Below, in pieces: positions 25,414 through 37,686 of a stretch of DNA of 64,000 nt. The translations under genes and the position numbers were made by a program. Source of the stretch: Tetragonia tetragonoides (Eukaryota; Streptophyta; Magnoliopsida; Caryophyllales; Aizoaceae); NCBI GenBank assembly GCA_038025085.1, contig CM076153.1, positions 21,861,001-21,925,000 of the forward strand, in the 5' to 3' direction. Position 1 is the stretch's first letter; each line of letters starts with the position of its first letter. The notes under the pieces were generated by a model, which saw nothing but the letters and a program-made list of their open reading frames with translations, was not told where the DNA came from and searched no databases.

Positions 25414-25430
25414 ATTTTCTAACAAAAAAA

Positions 25431-26360
25431 GTGATAGTTTTATGTATGATATCGTCATATAAGAAAGTTTTTGAATAAAAAAACAACAAGATTATGTTTC
25501 ACAAAGGATTACCTACCTGACATAAAATGATGATAAACTATTGATTAGATTATAGGCCAGTAAAAAACATGGGTCAATGGGTAGATTCCTAAGCACATCT
25601 ATTATACATATCATGCATATATGTGTAATATGGGTGGTATGTTTTATTGCCAAATCAATTAACATTATTGTCACTTAACAGGTTTGATAATAAAAGATTA
25701 ATATTTTATACTTCTATAAATAACATAAAATGACTTGTCAATAGTTTTTTATGATTTAACAATAATAATACCTTATTATACCTCTAATCAAAATAAGGCA
25801 AGTAAGCATTTGTAAATAAATTACTAAGTGAAATGTCCTGATTTTTTCTCTTACAAGTGCTTATTTGTCATATTTTTATCCGAGAAGGGGCGCAAATTTT
25901 ACCTCATAATGAGGTTGCACATAACACCCCTCTACAACATAAATAATGTAAGCATTTACTTTTTTGACATATATATTAACATAAAAGCAGCTTTTTTTAT
26001 AATTATAATGTTTAAGTTCATTTTATTGAATGAAAAAAAAAAAAAAAAAAAGAGTCGAGACTCAAGTACCTATTGGAGGCTACGCTTATACACCAATGAA
26101 ATTCCAGCAAAATATAATCGCATCAACACTGCAGGTCTGCAGCTAATTGAGTCAAACAAAGACACAACTAGAGGACCATCATAAAAAATCAATGAATAAA
26201 CTCAAACCAACAAACAAGTAGACAATGACACACAAGCATCGGACATATTCATGTATCTAATTAAATAATATTGTCTTTGAGTTATGTACATTGTACGGTA
26301 TATATTTACGTCAACGTCACTACTACACAGAAGTTTATTTTGTAGAATTGTAGTCCATTT
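25431..26360. other. no gene recognised
   Basis: AT-rich intergenic DNA with an A-run at 26033-26051 and a small Au-SINE-like patch near 25900. Confidence 0.45.
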
Positions 26361-26378
26361 ATCTATGTCCAACTTGAG

Positions 26379-26611
26379 GATGAGGTGAGACTTGAGAGTT
26401 TAAGAGGTAAGTATTTTTTTCTTACAATTTAGTGGTCAGGGGTTCGAATCTTCATGTAGGGAGAATAATAAAAATTTCCTCAACCTTTTTTTGTAGGGAG
26501 GGTCTCCTCCTCCATTTGAGCCCGTCGGCCCATCAAAGATGGGTTGGCTTGTCCGGCACGTATGGTTTGCGAGCTATTATATGCGTCATTGTAGCAAAAA
26601 AAAAAGAAAAA
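26379..26611 (+). mobile_element. tRNA-derived SINE (family C)
   Basis: An 18-bp perfect TSD, ATCTATGTCCAACTTGAG, at 26361-26378 and 26612-26629 encloses a body with a B box GGTTCGAATCTTC near 26442 and an A-rich tail (GCAAAAAAAAAAGAAAAA). The A box is degraded. The body differs from the other SINEs here. Confidence 0.88.
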
Positions 26612-26929
26612 ATCTATGTCCAACTTGAGTTGATAATTTTGTAGGCATGAAGAAGGAAAGAGGTGATGATATGGTAGTGGTGTTCAATTAGTTGGTCTTC
26701 CATTTCTCTCCCCTTTACATTTGGGTCAACCGAAATTAAGGGACGGGGTTCGGAAAGTTGAGTGTTAATGAGGAAGTGAGAAGAAAAAGTGCAATGAGGT
26801 TTTGGATCTTTTGCCTATTCCTGATACTTTTTATGATACTGAACTCAGATCTTGAATACATGTAAATACATAAAAGAAAAGGCAAGAAGTTCTACTGAAC
26901 TTTCATGGAACTTCATTTTCCATATTGCT

Positions 26930-27670
26930 GTAGGGGAAATCCGGAAGAGACGCAATGCTAAAATATTTGAGGATAATAGTATCCCAACCTACATAATGAA
27001 AAACAGTATCACAGGCTAAGTTTAGGAGTTTTTCGGCTCTCAAAACCATTCATCCCCCACCTTAACTTAAATCAAAAGTACCATTAATACTACACACAGT
27101 AACCAGTCAAGCAGTAACCTAAGATCTACCAGGTGGATATTTCCCACTCCGGAGAGGCTTAAAGTCAATGTGGATGCTTCTTTTAAGTTGGAAAATGGAG
27201 ATACTGGGTGTGCAGATATATGCAGGAACTTGACAAAAAGGATTCACAATGACTACAAAAGCAACATCAATCTGCACGCTAATGCTAAATTAAGGGAATT
27301 GCCAGCGCACTGGAATGGATCCAGCAAAAGCAGTGGAGTAATGTTACAATTAGCAGCGACTCACAAAAAGCTGTTAATATGACAAATACACAAAATTGTT
27401 GACAAAAGCTCATTGATGTATGTACTCATAGATTGCAGGACAATGCTGAGTGGGATCACCAACTCCGGGCTTATGTTTGAACCAAGGGAGCAAAACAGGA
27501 TAGTTGATATTATGGCCAGGGAAGCTAGAGGAAATGGTTTTTGTAGAGATGACTTGATGAATGTACTAATTGCCCCTCCCCAAAACTATACTTGGCTAAT
27601 AGAGGAGGAGACCGCTAATGGGACAACTGTAGAAACCAATATGGTCTCAAACTTATTTACTTTTACTTAA
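26930..27670 (+). pseudogene. LINE RNase H-like C-terminal relic
   Basis: Broken reading frames include EIRKRRNAKIFED, LKVNVDASFKLENGDTG and, further on, FEPREQNRIVDIMAREARG. These match the RNase H-like (RVT_3) end of plant LINE ORF2 with its first catalytic Asp in NVDASF. Several frameshifts, no tail or TSD seen. Confidence 0.65.
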
Positions 27671-27747
27671 TATATTATGTACTTATTTTCTATAAATAAA
27701 AAGAAAGTATTTACTTTCAATTTGACAATAAGCTTCCTCTTAATAAG

Positions 27748-27878
27748 GGTAAATTTTTGGGTACTTGGTGTTGTACCCAAATCTCACAAACCATTTAAAC
27801 ATAGCCCACCTATTTTTAATGGTTGTGAGAGGGTGTTGTACCCATTTGGATACAACACCAAGTACCCATTAGCTACGG
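27748..27878. mobile_element. foldback MITE with 9-bp TSD (Mutator-like)
   Basis: A near-perfect inverted repeat, TGGGTACTTGGTGTTGTA at 27758 and its complement ending at 27868, folds a segment of about 110 bp. A 9-bp direct repeat, CTTAATAAG, flanks the element at 27739-27747 and 27879-27887, the TSD size of Mutator-like transposons. Confidence 0.72.
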
Positions 27879-27887
27879 CTTAATAAG

Positions 27888-28355
27888 TTACCGGGTAACT
27901 CGTTCAGTCCCCCCCCCCCCCACTTTTGAGCTTACTTTGCTTTCGTTTTTCGCTTTGCTTCAGTTAGCACAAAGAAAGGTTTCTCGAACACCAAATTGCG
28001 TTCGGTAATAGTCGAGTAGACAGCAGTGTTAACCAGTGAAATCTGATTTTATTGTGTACTGGAAGTCTGCACTCTGCAATTCAATCCCTGCTGACAGGTG
28101 ACAAGCAACAAAGAGCCTTTCTTAAGGCTAACACCCATAGTAATCTTGGTTCATGTGGAATTTTCAAATACTTCTAAATAAACGTTCATAACTGTTTTTT
28201 TGTATGAATATGATACAGGAAGTGCTGGACTTCACTAACTGTGAAAACAAGAAAACTGCAGTCTTCAAAGGCATGTTAAATTTACCTGTGTTATGTTAAT
28301 CATATATACACACACATTACATATTGGACCTCCAAGATGGCAATGGCAGTTTAGT
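27888..28355. other. no gene; downstream region of the DP gene
   Basis: Contains a C-run at 27911-27922. The part next to 28356 is the probable 3' UTR of the minus-strand DP gene. Confidence 0.5.
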
Positions 28356-31300
28356 CTAACGGTCGTGCTGGACACGCGCTTTAAGTATTCCAGGAAGCGG
28401 TGGAGATGCGGGAGTCTTTGTTAATGTATTGGACCTTGAGGATGGTACTTGAGATTGGTGTACATTTGGTGGTAATGCTGTGGTAGAGATATGCGGTTGA
28501 TATGTTTTTGGTGATGACGGTGATTGAGGATTTTGCAGGTGACAGGAATCAGCCATGCTAGGACCTTCCCCACCATTTGACAGCTGAGGTGTTTCGGAAC
28601 ACTTCATTTGCTTAAGAACATAGTTATCATCGTGTAGTTCGAAAGGGGTGCTGCATTGAAAGACATAAAAAGAACAGTTGTGAAAACTTGGCAAGTGACA
28701 GTTAGGAAACTAAACTTCTCGCATAGTTGTGTGCAAAACTGCCAATAATTTATATGCAACACTTCCACGATGTAGAGTAATTGTCAAATGAAAGCTGTAT
28801 GGTATCCGCTCACCTACTGAAATCAAAGTGCACAAGTTGCATATCTTCAGACAATTCCACTTCAACAGTTGCATTTGGCCTAGTCTGTAATTCAAAACAT
28901 GCAGCATCAATTGAATTATGCTCCAACTAGGCTTCCAACCAGGCAATAAGATGAAAAACACCTGATCTTCATGCAGTAAATATCAGAAGTACAACTGCAG
29001 TCACAATTTAAGTTTTTATAAACTTACATTGTGAGTAATTGCTAAGATAAGATCCCAATCCCATGATAATACAAAGATATCATCTCATTTTTCATACGAT
29101 TCTATTCCACTTCGTCAAAGATCAACAAAGAGAAGTCTCAAGGTGCACGAAAAAATTAGAACGAATGGATCCTAAAGCAGACTGGCATCTGCAGCAAGTG
29201 AACAACCTACACAAGCTTGTAGTCTGGTAGGCTGGTCTCATGGCAAACTGGAGCCAAGTTCAATCAAGCCATAGTGCAAAATTATTACAAAATTGATTAT
29301 GGTTGTAATTATATTTTACCACCTCACCCTCAGGCCAACACAGAAAGAGAGAAACAGAAGTACCAACTCTAGTTCAACCCACTTTTGATTTGAGATTGAG
29401 CTCAAGCCGACACTCCAGCTGATTATTAACAGTTACACACATAGCACGATAGCAGGTTATCAAAAAGCTTCAAATTGGAGGAAGAGGTAGGGTTGAAGTT
29501 GGGTTCCACACCAGGTGTTATGCCATTCACCACAACTACGCTCTTCCATTTCCACTGACCCAATCCTTGCTTAATCATCTTACCTTTCCGGTGATAAACA
29601 CAACTTCATCATTACAATGGATCAATGCTGTTGATGTCGTATGCCAATTTTCAAAATTATTCCCTTTCTGATCTTCAAGTAGGTTTTTCATTTAAGTTGC
29701 AATACAAATCATAAAAACTTATAAGACAAATATCTTACAAGAGGAGAAGAGAAGAGAATACAAAAATAAAAGCATGATTTACAAATAATTACCTGAACCA
29801 GAATAAAAGGTAAAGCGACACCACCACTAGGAGCATTTCCATTGCCATATATTTGTTGATTTCTCTGTATAAGATTTTGATATGCTATGGACTTCAAGGA
29901 TATTAAAAAGGATTAGTAAACAAAAAAACTATTAATCAATTAATCAAGAAGCAGCAATACAAAGTTAAGGTGATGATGAGGTACAGAGTAAAGGAATCAT
30001 TACTTGTTCCTCCAGTTCCTGCAAGTATGCAGCTTTTTTCTCTATCCTATTTCTTAGTCCTAACCGCTCCGTCTGCAGTTATTATAAAATAGTGAACTTG
30101 GGAAGATTTTTGGCAGTATTGCACTCAAACCAAGAGACCTATTGGTAAAAAAGAAAACATCCATACCTTCAGCTCTTCAATATCATTCAAGCTACTCCGA
30201 GGCAGACCTTTCCATTGTATTTCTTTTTTATCCTTGGATATGATATCCATTGCCATTAGAACATTCAAGGCATCATACACTCTTCTTCGTATGTTTTTAT
30301 CAGAATCTCCTGGCTGAAAGAAGAAACATCTACAACTTTATTTTTTCATCATTTCCCTGATTAGAAAAGCAGGAAGTCTCAAAGGGAAACATATGCATAC
30401 CTGGTCATCAGATCCAAGACCATTGCTTGCACCTGCATATTCAGCCACCAGTTCGTCTGCAACCTGGAAGATCTTGCAACAATCAGGTCTCAAAGCACAA
30501 ACATGTGATACACAAAGGATCTGTACAAACAAAGGTATCTTGACACTAACACTGAGGGAACCTAGCTTTTTGAATATTCCCAATAATGATAAACTTTAAA
30601 GAAAAGAAAATGGAAACGAAAGAGAAGAGAAGAGAACAGAGAAAAAGGAATAGTAAAAGTTACACAAAAAGGCATTGGGAAATGAACTACAAGGTCCGCA
30701 GAAGAGGAAGAATAAAAGGAAATTTTTAATGACCTTGGAAGACTAAAGGCCAAATCTTGCTCTCCGAAGTTGGAAGATTTAAGCATGTGAAAAATGTGGA
30801 AAGGCGTAAAGCGTAAGATGAAGAAGAATCCAAAGACTTGAAGGAGTCATGTATAAGAACTCTATAAGGCTTCTATACATAGAGGTGATTGGAATGTGGG
30901 CACCCAATCTCAAATCACCATGTGAGTGGGTTTGAGGGATTACTCCTTGTCACCCTTGAGTGGAGAGACTCCTCAGGTTTGTAAGATAGTCCATACACAC
31001 AGAGACAGTGAGCGAGATCCTAACTAGGGGGAGATGGTCCCCCTAATTAGATGTACGTTGATGTACCCATTCCTTGTAACCTTGAGTGCAGGTGTCCTCG
31101 AGGCTGTAGGGTGGCGGGTGGCCTACATTGTGGGGGAGGGTTTCCCGTTTGTCCATGCAAAACTTGTACTTTATGATTGTGAAGGAATTGTTGCCATATG
31201 ACAGGGTCGTGACTGTAGGCAAAGGTGCCAAAACACACCAAAAAATCGTGAGTACTATTTCCTATTTTATGCCGTAAATGACCTCCACGTATGCTGCACA

Positions 31301-33890
31301 AATTTCCCAACACTAACAATGACTGTCAAAGCCAAGTTGCACCCTTACAATATAAGCATCAGAGAAGATGGTAGAGCTCAAGTAAACTGAAAGGGCCGAA
31401 AAAGCACCATAGAACTAGTAGTAGCTAAACACAAGGCGTGGTAAATCCTTAATTTTGCAGGTTAAGTACTCCAAAGGCAGTCACCCAAAGAAGATGCAAG
31501 TTATGCAATGCAACAATCTAGCAAGGATTATCTGTCTAATTATGGATCCTTTCCTTTCATAATTCTTTCCTCCTTTCCAGTTCCTTCTCAACTTTTCTAG
31601 ATCTAGCCTAAGATTGCTGCTACTACTCTTTAGACTCTCCATTTTGGGCAAGATAATCATAGTAACAGGATGGACATGCAAATACTTGCATACTATAAGA
31701 TATACAGGAAAGCAACACATAATATGATGACGATAACAACTAAAGTATAAACACAAAAAGAATATGATAAGTCCAATTATTTTCTTATAGTTCATTTCAA
31801 GATAGTACCTCGACATAAGAAACATAATAAGCTTGAGTAAAGGTGCCAACGGCATATCTTCTCTTATTTAGCCATGAAATGAGTCAAATACGCATAAACA
31901 CCAATCTCATATCACAATCTAATTTTCAAGGAGACCATATTGAAATGAAATAAGCTTACTCAAACACCACGTCAGGAGGCCACAATGAGGTAACACAGAA
32001 CAATATGAATCTTGCTTATGTCAATGTGTACATGTCTTTATGACACACATGGACCTTTATATGACAATATAGAAATTATGGCAGAACCATATAAACATGC
32101 TACTCTAGATCACACCACCATCCAATGATCCTAAGTTGCAAGGCCTCCTTCAGAAAGTCAGACTCCATGTTCAAAATCTAACCACACCTTGACAAACTAA
32201 GCCAACACCAATTTTTTATTTAGATGACGTGGGTATCCAAGCTATGCTCGACTAATCCCACGGGCCTTGAAGTTAAAAACCAGGAAAACCTTCAGTGGCC
32301 CTGAGGGGACTTGAACCTGGGACTTCTGGAAAACTAAGCCAACACCCATAAACATACACCTTTGCTCCCGACAATCCACATGAAAGGACAAATCAAAAGT
32401 TGACTGCCCTGCTTAAGGGAACTAAACCATTTCTAAAGAACAATATCTGACTATTATAAGAGAACACCCATTCAAGAAAGTTAAAAAATAAAAAATAAAA
32501 AAAAAAAGATAATTTACATCCTTCACGAACTTGCAATAAAAATATTTAAGATTATATAAATGTATGGGGGTGTCCAAGAAACCAGCTGACCTCGCTATAT
32601 GTCGTCCTTCCCTTGCTTTCCACTTTATCGCAGACTAGATATGTTAAACAAGAAAATAGTCATGAAGTGGACAGCACAACAGTAAGTACATGACAAATCA
32701 GAATAACACCAGTAGTAGCAAGCTTAAGAATATCAAAAGATAGTGTCTATGCAACTATGATAAACAGAGACGAGATGGTCACCTTTCCTACTGAACTGGC
32801 GAAGTCCACGACCACTTTTATCAGTTCCAGTAGCACGCTGACCTCTTTTTTTCTTCTTGCTACTGGAACACGTAATAGCATTTAATTATGTACTGAGTAA
32901 GAATAAGAATAACAAATAGCTTTCAAAGCTGAACAATAACCCACACATCAAAACACAAGATAATAGGAATACAGCTTCAATAACTACAACCAGACACACT
33001 CAAAACTTTGAAATGGCATTACTAATGTTCGCATAACAGCCTTATTAATGGCTGGGAATCATAGACCTGGTTTTGCATCAAGTGTGCTCAATTTTTTTAT
33101 CCGTAGGGTCTAATATTTGAATTCATGAAGATTAGAAATTTTTCTTAGGCTTTGGCCTTGTTGCTCAAGCCCATTTGCCACCATTCATTCAAGGGTCATC
33201 GTGGACTCACGTGGCCTTATTCCTGGAGATGATGGGATTATGGGCTTTCATTTTGGTTACAATGAGTTCCCTCTGCAGAAAAGGAGTGAACATCGAGTTT
33301 GCCATTTGTTCTCTTCAGTTGACGAATGTGGAATCAAAATATGTCGTGTGGGCAACGACCATGCAAGATTTTAGATAGCAATAAGATTTCCTGTTTTTTT
33401 ATTCAGTTTATTGTTCCTTATTAAATTGCCTTTGTACCTCAGGCAGCCTTGCTGAATCAATCTTGTTGTCCACCGTCAACATGGAAAACAAGAGAAGAAG
33501 AAGAAGAAGAAATAAAAAAGGGAAAGAGCCTCCTCTTATGACAAAAAAGAACAAAACACATGCAAACAACATACAAAAACGCACTTAAAAGATAAACAAA
33601 GAAATATGATTTGTTAGGCATCATAAGACAGAATTACAACTTCAATGGGAGGAGAAAACTTACAGTACAGCACCCTTAGCCTCAGCATTCTCGCTGTGAA
33701 TCTCAAGGTGGCTTAGTCTAAGAACACTACTCTCATGAGCTGGAGTTGCGACTCCAGCTTCACTCTGGCTGGATGGCGAACCCACACTCCCACTAGTAGA
33801 CACTGATTGACCAGAAATAGCAGTGCCCCATGACCGAGTAGCTCCTTTTGGATACTTTTCTATTTCTTCCTGAGAATCACCTGTTATCAT
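28356..33890 (-). CDS. DPB: DP transcription factor (E2F dimerization partner), nine coding exons, 364 aa
   Basis: Coding exons, in gene order: 33890-33664, 32862-32783, 32634-32591, 30463-30401, 30313-30167, 30072-30004, 29891-29793, 28884-28814, 28650-28356. They sum to 1095 bases with continuous phase and GT-AG borders. The N-terminus has [17 protein letters not shown], as in plant DPB, then [11 protein letters not shown]. The DNA-binding domain runs from [20 protein letters not shown] through [12 protein letters not shown] to [20 protein letters not shown]. The dimerization part has [20 protein letters not shown] and [15 protein letters not shown], then [20 protein letters not shown]. The protein pairs with E2F to bind TTTSSCGC promoter sites and drive S-phase genes in the nucleus. 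The acceptor of exon seven (TTGAAG) is weak and its SIAYQNL start differs from the family's usual residues. The start lies in an exon with a 5' UTR intron upstream. Confidence 0.95.
32210..32330 (-). mobile_element. tRNA-derived SINE (family B) in a DP intron
   Basis: On the minus strand it reads TCCCAGGTTCAAGTCCCCTC (B box), CCACTGAAGGTTTTCCTGGT and GGGATTAGTCGAGC, the same sequence as the plus-strand SINE at 56649-56820. A perfect 16-bp TSD, AAACTAAGCCAACACC, lies at 32194-32209 and 32331-32346. It is 5'-truncated before the A box and lies between coding exons three and four. Confidence 0.9.
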
Positions 33891-36537
33891 CCTGCAGTTG
33901 AAGAAAAGCAACAATCAGAATACATTGTTCAGTTACATCACCAATTTTACTTCAAGAGGTCAAAACACAGAAAAAAGCAAAGGTCCACCCTGACTATAAA
34001 CCACTCATATGGAGTGACGAGCTCACAAAATTACAGCCTACAGGGTGCAATTTACTTAAGAAACACAACCTTTTTCCATTACCAGTTGCAAAGTTTTGTT
34101 CTTCCATCAACGACTGTGAGACATTTTCATTCACAACTGTTGAAAAACCATATCACTATAGAAAACTAGAACATAAATGTACATTTTCGGAAAAAATTGA
34201 AGTTAAAATTAATTGTGTTTTTCGTAGTCTACTGACTCTCTTTTTTTTTCTTGGCTTTTTTTTTTTTTGCGCTTGGCCATTGTCTACTGACTCAGTTTGC
34301 TATAATAACATGCTTCTTTCACCTTCCTCAGTTGATGCCTTTGTGAAGGATGGATTATACAGGATTGGGGAAACCTATCAAAATCAAGAGGGGGGGTGGA
34401 ACGTGGAAGTGATGAAAAGAAGGCAATCCACAAAATAATCAAGCTCATATTTCCAAAAATGAATATTTCCATTATAGTTTTGAACCGATTCTTTCTTCAT
34501 CGAACTTACCAAACGAAAAGGTGTAATGGAAATCTAGAAACTTCAAAAACAACAAGTGTGCTGGGCTCGTGCATTACGCACAGGTTAGATTTAAATCACA
34601 CATTGAGCACATCTATTTACATGCAATTATGCAAAGTGGTGGCAAACTGGCAATATATTTACATGTACACTGAACAACGGTATTTTTTACCAGCTGTTCA
34701 ATTTACTATGAAAAGAAGAGAAACAAAGTTACATTGTCCTTTGCAGAAGTGTGGCTATGAAACAGAGAACAAAGTTCTAATCAATATGCATGTAAAGTTG
34801 ATCTTCTACTCTTACATAACAGCCGGTTATGGGGCTGTATAGAAGCTGCATAACAGAGGAATCCAATACAAACAATACATGTTATATGTTAAAAATTTTA
34901 GCATAAGTGTACTCCATAAATAATTGAATATCTTTAACTTCGGCTCCATATTTTGCTAATCCAAACCTTACATTTCCTTCTCTTTTCACTTATGATCATT
35001 CCAGCAAGTGCAAATATGTTTTCAGCATATTTTCCTATTTCTGAAGACAATCACAACTAAGTTCCAATTTGGAAGCAGCACCTATTATGGCAAAACATAC
35101 TCAACTGTCACCGGGCAGAAGGTAGAAAATAAACCTCCTTTTCAATATGCTACTAGTCTACTACTGCTTGTTTTTATGGGTTTAAAATAAAAAGAAAAAA
35201 TTTGTGAAATCTGAGATAAAAAGAACTCTCAGAATGTTTTTGTGCTCTTGATCGGCTTATAAAAGTTTTCTTTGGTAAGAGAAGGGGGAAACGGTAACCC
35301 CCTTCTCCCACACCCACCGGCCATCTCTCACTCTTACACTCACAAAGAAAAAAAGAAGAAAAAAAAACCCGCAAAGTAGGTGTTTCAAATTTCAACTAAA
35401 CCCAAATACTAAATCCAGCCCGGCGCTGCATCACTTTTCACAATAAATGAGAAGTAGAATGCGATTACTGAATTACATAGACACTGGATGTAGTCTGGCT
35501 GAAAACCAATAGTAACATTTAGCTCTTTTCCAAATTAAGCACATTAGAACGACACAGAAAAACCCTACTGTGAAAATAAATGGATTAACGCCACCCAACC
35601 TTCCTAATAATCCTATCCCTTGATTGTTTACTGAAGAACCTTTTAAGAAGTAAATCCTAATGATATCACAACGAGGCCATTTTTGTTAAATTTGACCTTA
35701 AAAGATTTTCTAAAAAGAGAAAACAAAAACTGCATTGCAAACTTTACGAGCAAGACTATATTCAGTTGGCGTCCAGTACTCACTTCAAATTACTCAACCT
35801 TAGCCACTTAAAGAACCCGGAAAGGGAGAAAAAACAAGCCTAACGAATGTAAATCTATCCCTAGCTACATCATACTACAAACGCAATCTACACAAACCGT
35901 CGAATTTGGTTTCTTCTCTAGCCCTTACCCTATGTTGAGCTGTTTAAAGCAATATATCGTCCCTCTTCCACCGCTATCGGCTCTCCTTCTTTCACATATA
36001 CCAGTCATGTCTTTCTTCCCCTTCCCCTTCCCTTTCCCCTTCCCCTATTACAAGCTGTTGGGGAGTAACCTTCCTGACCTTCCATTGGTAAGTTTACTTG
36101 GGTTTCAAAATTCTCAGAAATAAAGAGACCCAAAAATAAGTAACAAAGATCAAACATCAATTCATTATGAAAATTTAGCTACCCAGCATGGGATTATCCA
36201 TCACAAAGAAGGTGTCTTTCTTCCTTGGGTTTTCATAGAAACGTCTCTACCACATCAGATTCAACAAAAAAAAAAAAACTCTGTACCACAAACCAAAAAA
36301 AAAAGGTAATTTAAGCCAGACCCAAAAAATCAAAATTTGATTTGCGCTCAACAAAACAAAATAATGTATTGGTACATAATACCTAAACATAAATCCACAG
36401 CCATTCTCATTTAGAGAATTCACTAAACACACAGGAGCCTAAACAGTTTAATATCACAATGCTAATTTGCCAAAACAATAAGATGCATGAAAAATTGATG
36501 AAAGAGAGAATATACAATAGAAATTATTACCTTACCC
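33891..36537 (-). other. 5' UTR intron of the DP gene
   Basis: An acceptor CTGCAG directly precedes the exon that carries the ATG, and a donor GTAAGG follows the proposed leader exon. The 2.6-kb interval has no other recognisable gene. A CCCCTTCC-type pyrimidine repeat lies at 36008-36047. Additional small leader exons cannot be excluded. Confidence 0.5.
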
Positions 36538-36670
36538 GATTTATTCTAATCGGTGAAGAGGGCTTTCAGGAGAGTGTGGCCAGCCAGCCAGCTCGATCGC
36601 ACTGATTACCGATGATTTCGACCGTGATTGTGGTGGCGGCGTTGAACTGGAGAGAGAGGATTCTCTTTTT
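36538..36670 (-). other. proposed 5' UTR exon of the DP gene
   Basis: On the minus strand a GC-richer stretch with CTCTCTCTCCAG, then GCCGCCACCACAATCACGG, resembles plant leaders. It ends AATCGG followed by GTAAGGTAAT, a good splice donor. The transcription start is not directly visible. Confidence 0.5.
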
Positions 36671-36713
36671 CTTCTTTTTTTTTTCCAGTTTCAATGAAGC
36701 TAAATAGCTAATA

Positions 36714-37061
36714 CTCCCTCCAGTCTACGGAAACCTCGACCTTTGGACAATAACACAAATATTAAGGAAAACACTTTTTAGCATAAAAATCCAAACTTTA
36801 CCCTTAAAAAAGCACATGGGTATTAAGAGAGAGAAAATAATATTTTTTATGGTTATTTATTACTTTCCTTGCTTTTGTATTACTTTCCTTACTTTTGTAG
36901 CTAGTGGAGAGAAAGTGGTGAAAATAGGCACATGGGGGTGAGAAAGTGGGAGGGTAAACTAATAAAGGGTTCTCAAATACACTACTATATAAGGAAATAT
37001 AAAGATTTCCATGGTTCAAACATAAGAGAAAAGCATAAAGATTTCCGTGGACCGAAGGGAG
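36714..37061. mobile_element. Stowaway-type MITE upstream of the DP gene
   Basis: The left end, CTCCCTCCAGTCTACGGAAA, and the complement of the right end, CTCCCTTCGGTCCACGGAAA, are inverted repeats of about 25 bp. Both are bordered by TA (36712-36713 and 37062-37063), the Stowaway/mariner TSD. The 348-bp element begins about 45 bases outside the proposed DP leader exon, so it lies in the core promoter region. Confidence 0.85.
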
Positions 37062-37198
37062 TATGAGTTTGGGGAGTTAGCATTTTTTTTTTTTTTTTTT
37101 GGTTACAAGTTAGCACTTTTATATATGCAGTTGATAACTTGATATTCATGGTTAGTTGGTTACCCTCACATTTTTGTCCCACAATCACCGGATTGGAA

Positions 37199-37236
37199 TT
37201 CCCTTCGTCCCATAAAATCCCGAACATATTTCATTT
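37199..37236 (+). mobile_element. Stowaway-like MITE remnant split by the copia insertion
   Basis: TTCCCTTCGTCCCATAAAAT followed by CCCGAACATATTT resembles a Stowaway end. On the far side of the copia element (43640 on), the sequence continues TTTTGGTATGTCTCGTAAAA, the usual next part of such MITEs. The right terminus was not found. Confidence 0.5.
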
Positions 37237-37440
37237 TATTAAAAGATAGCTCAGAAAGGAAGCTCAAAGTAGTGAAAGTATTCGTGACTTTTTATTGCTT
37301 TTACCGAGTTGCATTTTCTCGTTACAACGCTGATCTATTTATAGGCAAGTAGAAATGTAATTTACTAGTTTGTATAGTAAAACTCTATTATTGCCCCATT
37401 TTGAGCCATTCATAAATTCACCCTTGTGGGAATTACAACA
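37237..37440 (-). repeat. 3' LTR of the minus-strand copia element
   Basis: In plus-strand reading it starts TATTAAAAGATAG (a TG-to-TA change relative to the other copy) and ends GAATTACAACA. A minus-strand TATA box, CTATAAATAG, lies near 37336-37345. Confidence 0.95.
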
Positions 37441-37456
37441 CTCCCCCTTGAATGGA
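37441..37456 (-). other. polypurine tract of the copia element
   Basis: Minus-strand reading CCATTCAAGGGGGAG directly precedes the 3' LTR, the expected priming site for plus-strand synthesis. Confidence 0.8.
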
Positions 37457-37686
37457 TCACTATTAATAATTACAGGGGTATTAGCTGCCTCATTAAAAAC
37501 CTTGATTTGGAAAACCCAGAGGGATAAAACCAAAGCAAGGGAAAAAGAGTAGAGCGTTTATTGTAATGCATAATACGCGCATTGCCTCGTTAAAAACCTT
37601 GTCAGGAAAAACCCAGTGGGATAAAAACCTGATCAAGGAAAAAAGAGTACAATGCTTTTTATGATGCGTAAATGCTCCCCTTGAAT

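Noticed and set aside
33109..33390. SINE-like segment in the DP intron (GAATTCATGAAG and CTCAAGCCCATTTG words)
   Set aside because: It vaguely resembles the SINE at 26379-26611, but I could not find boxes, a tail or a TSD.
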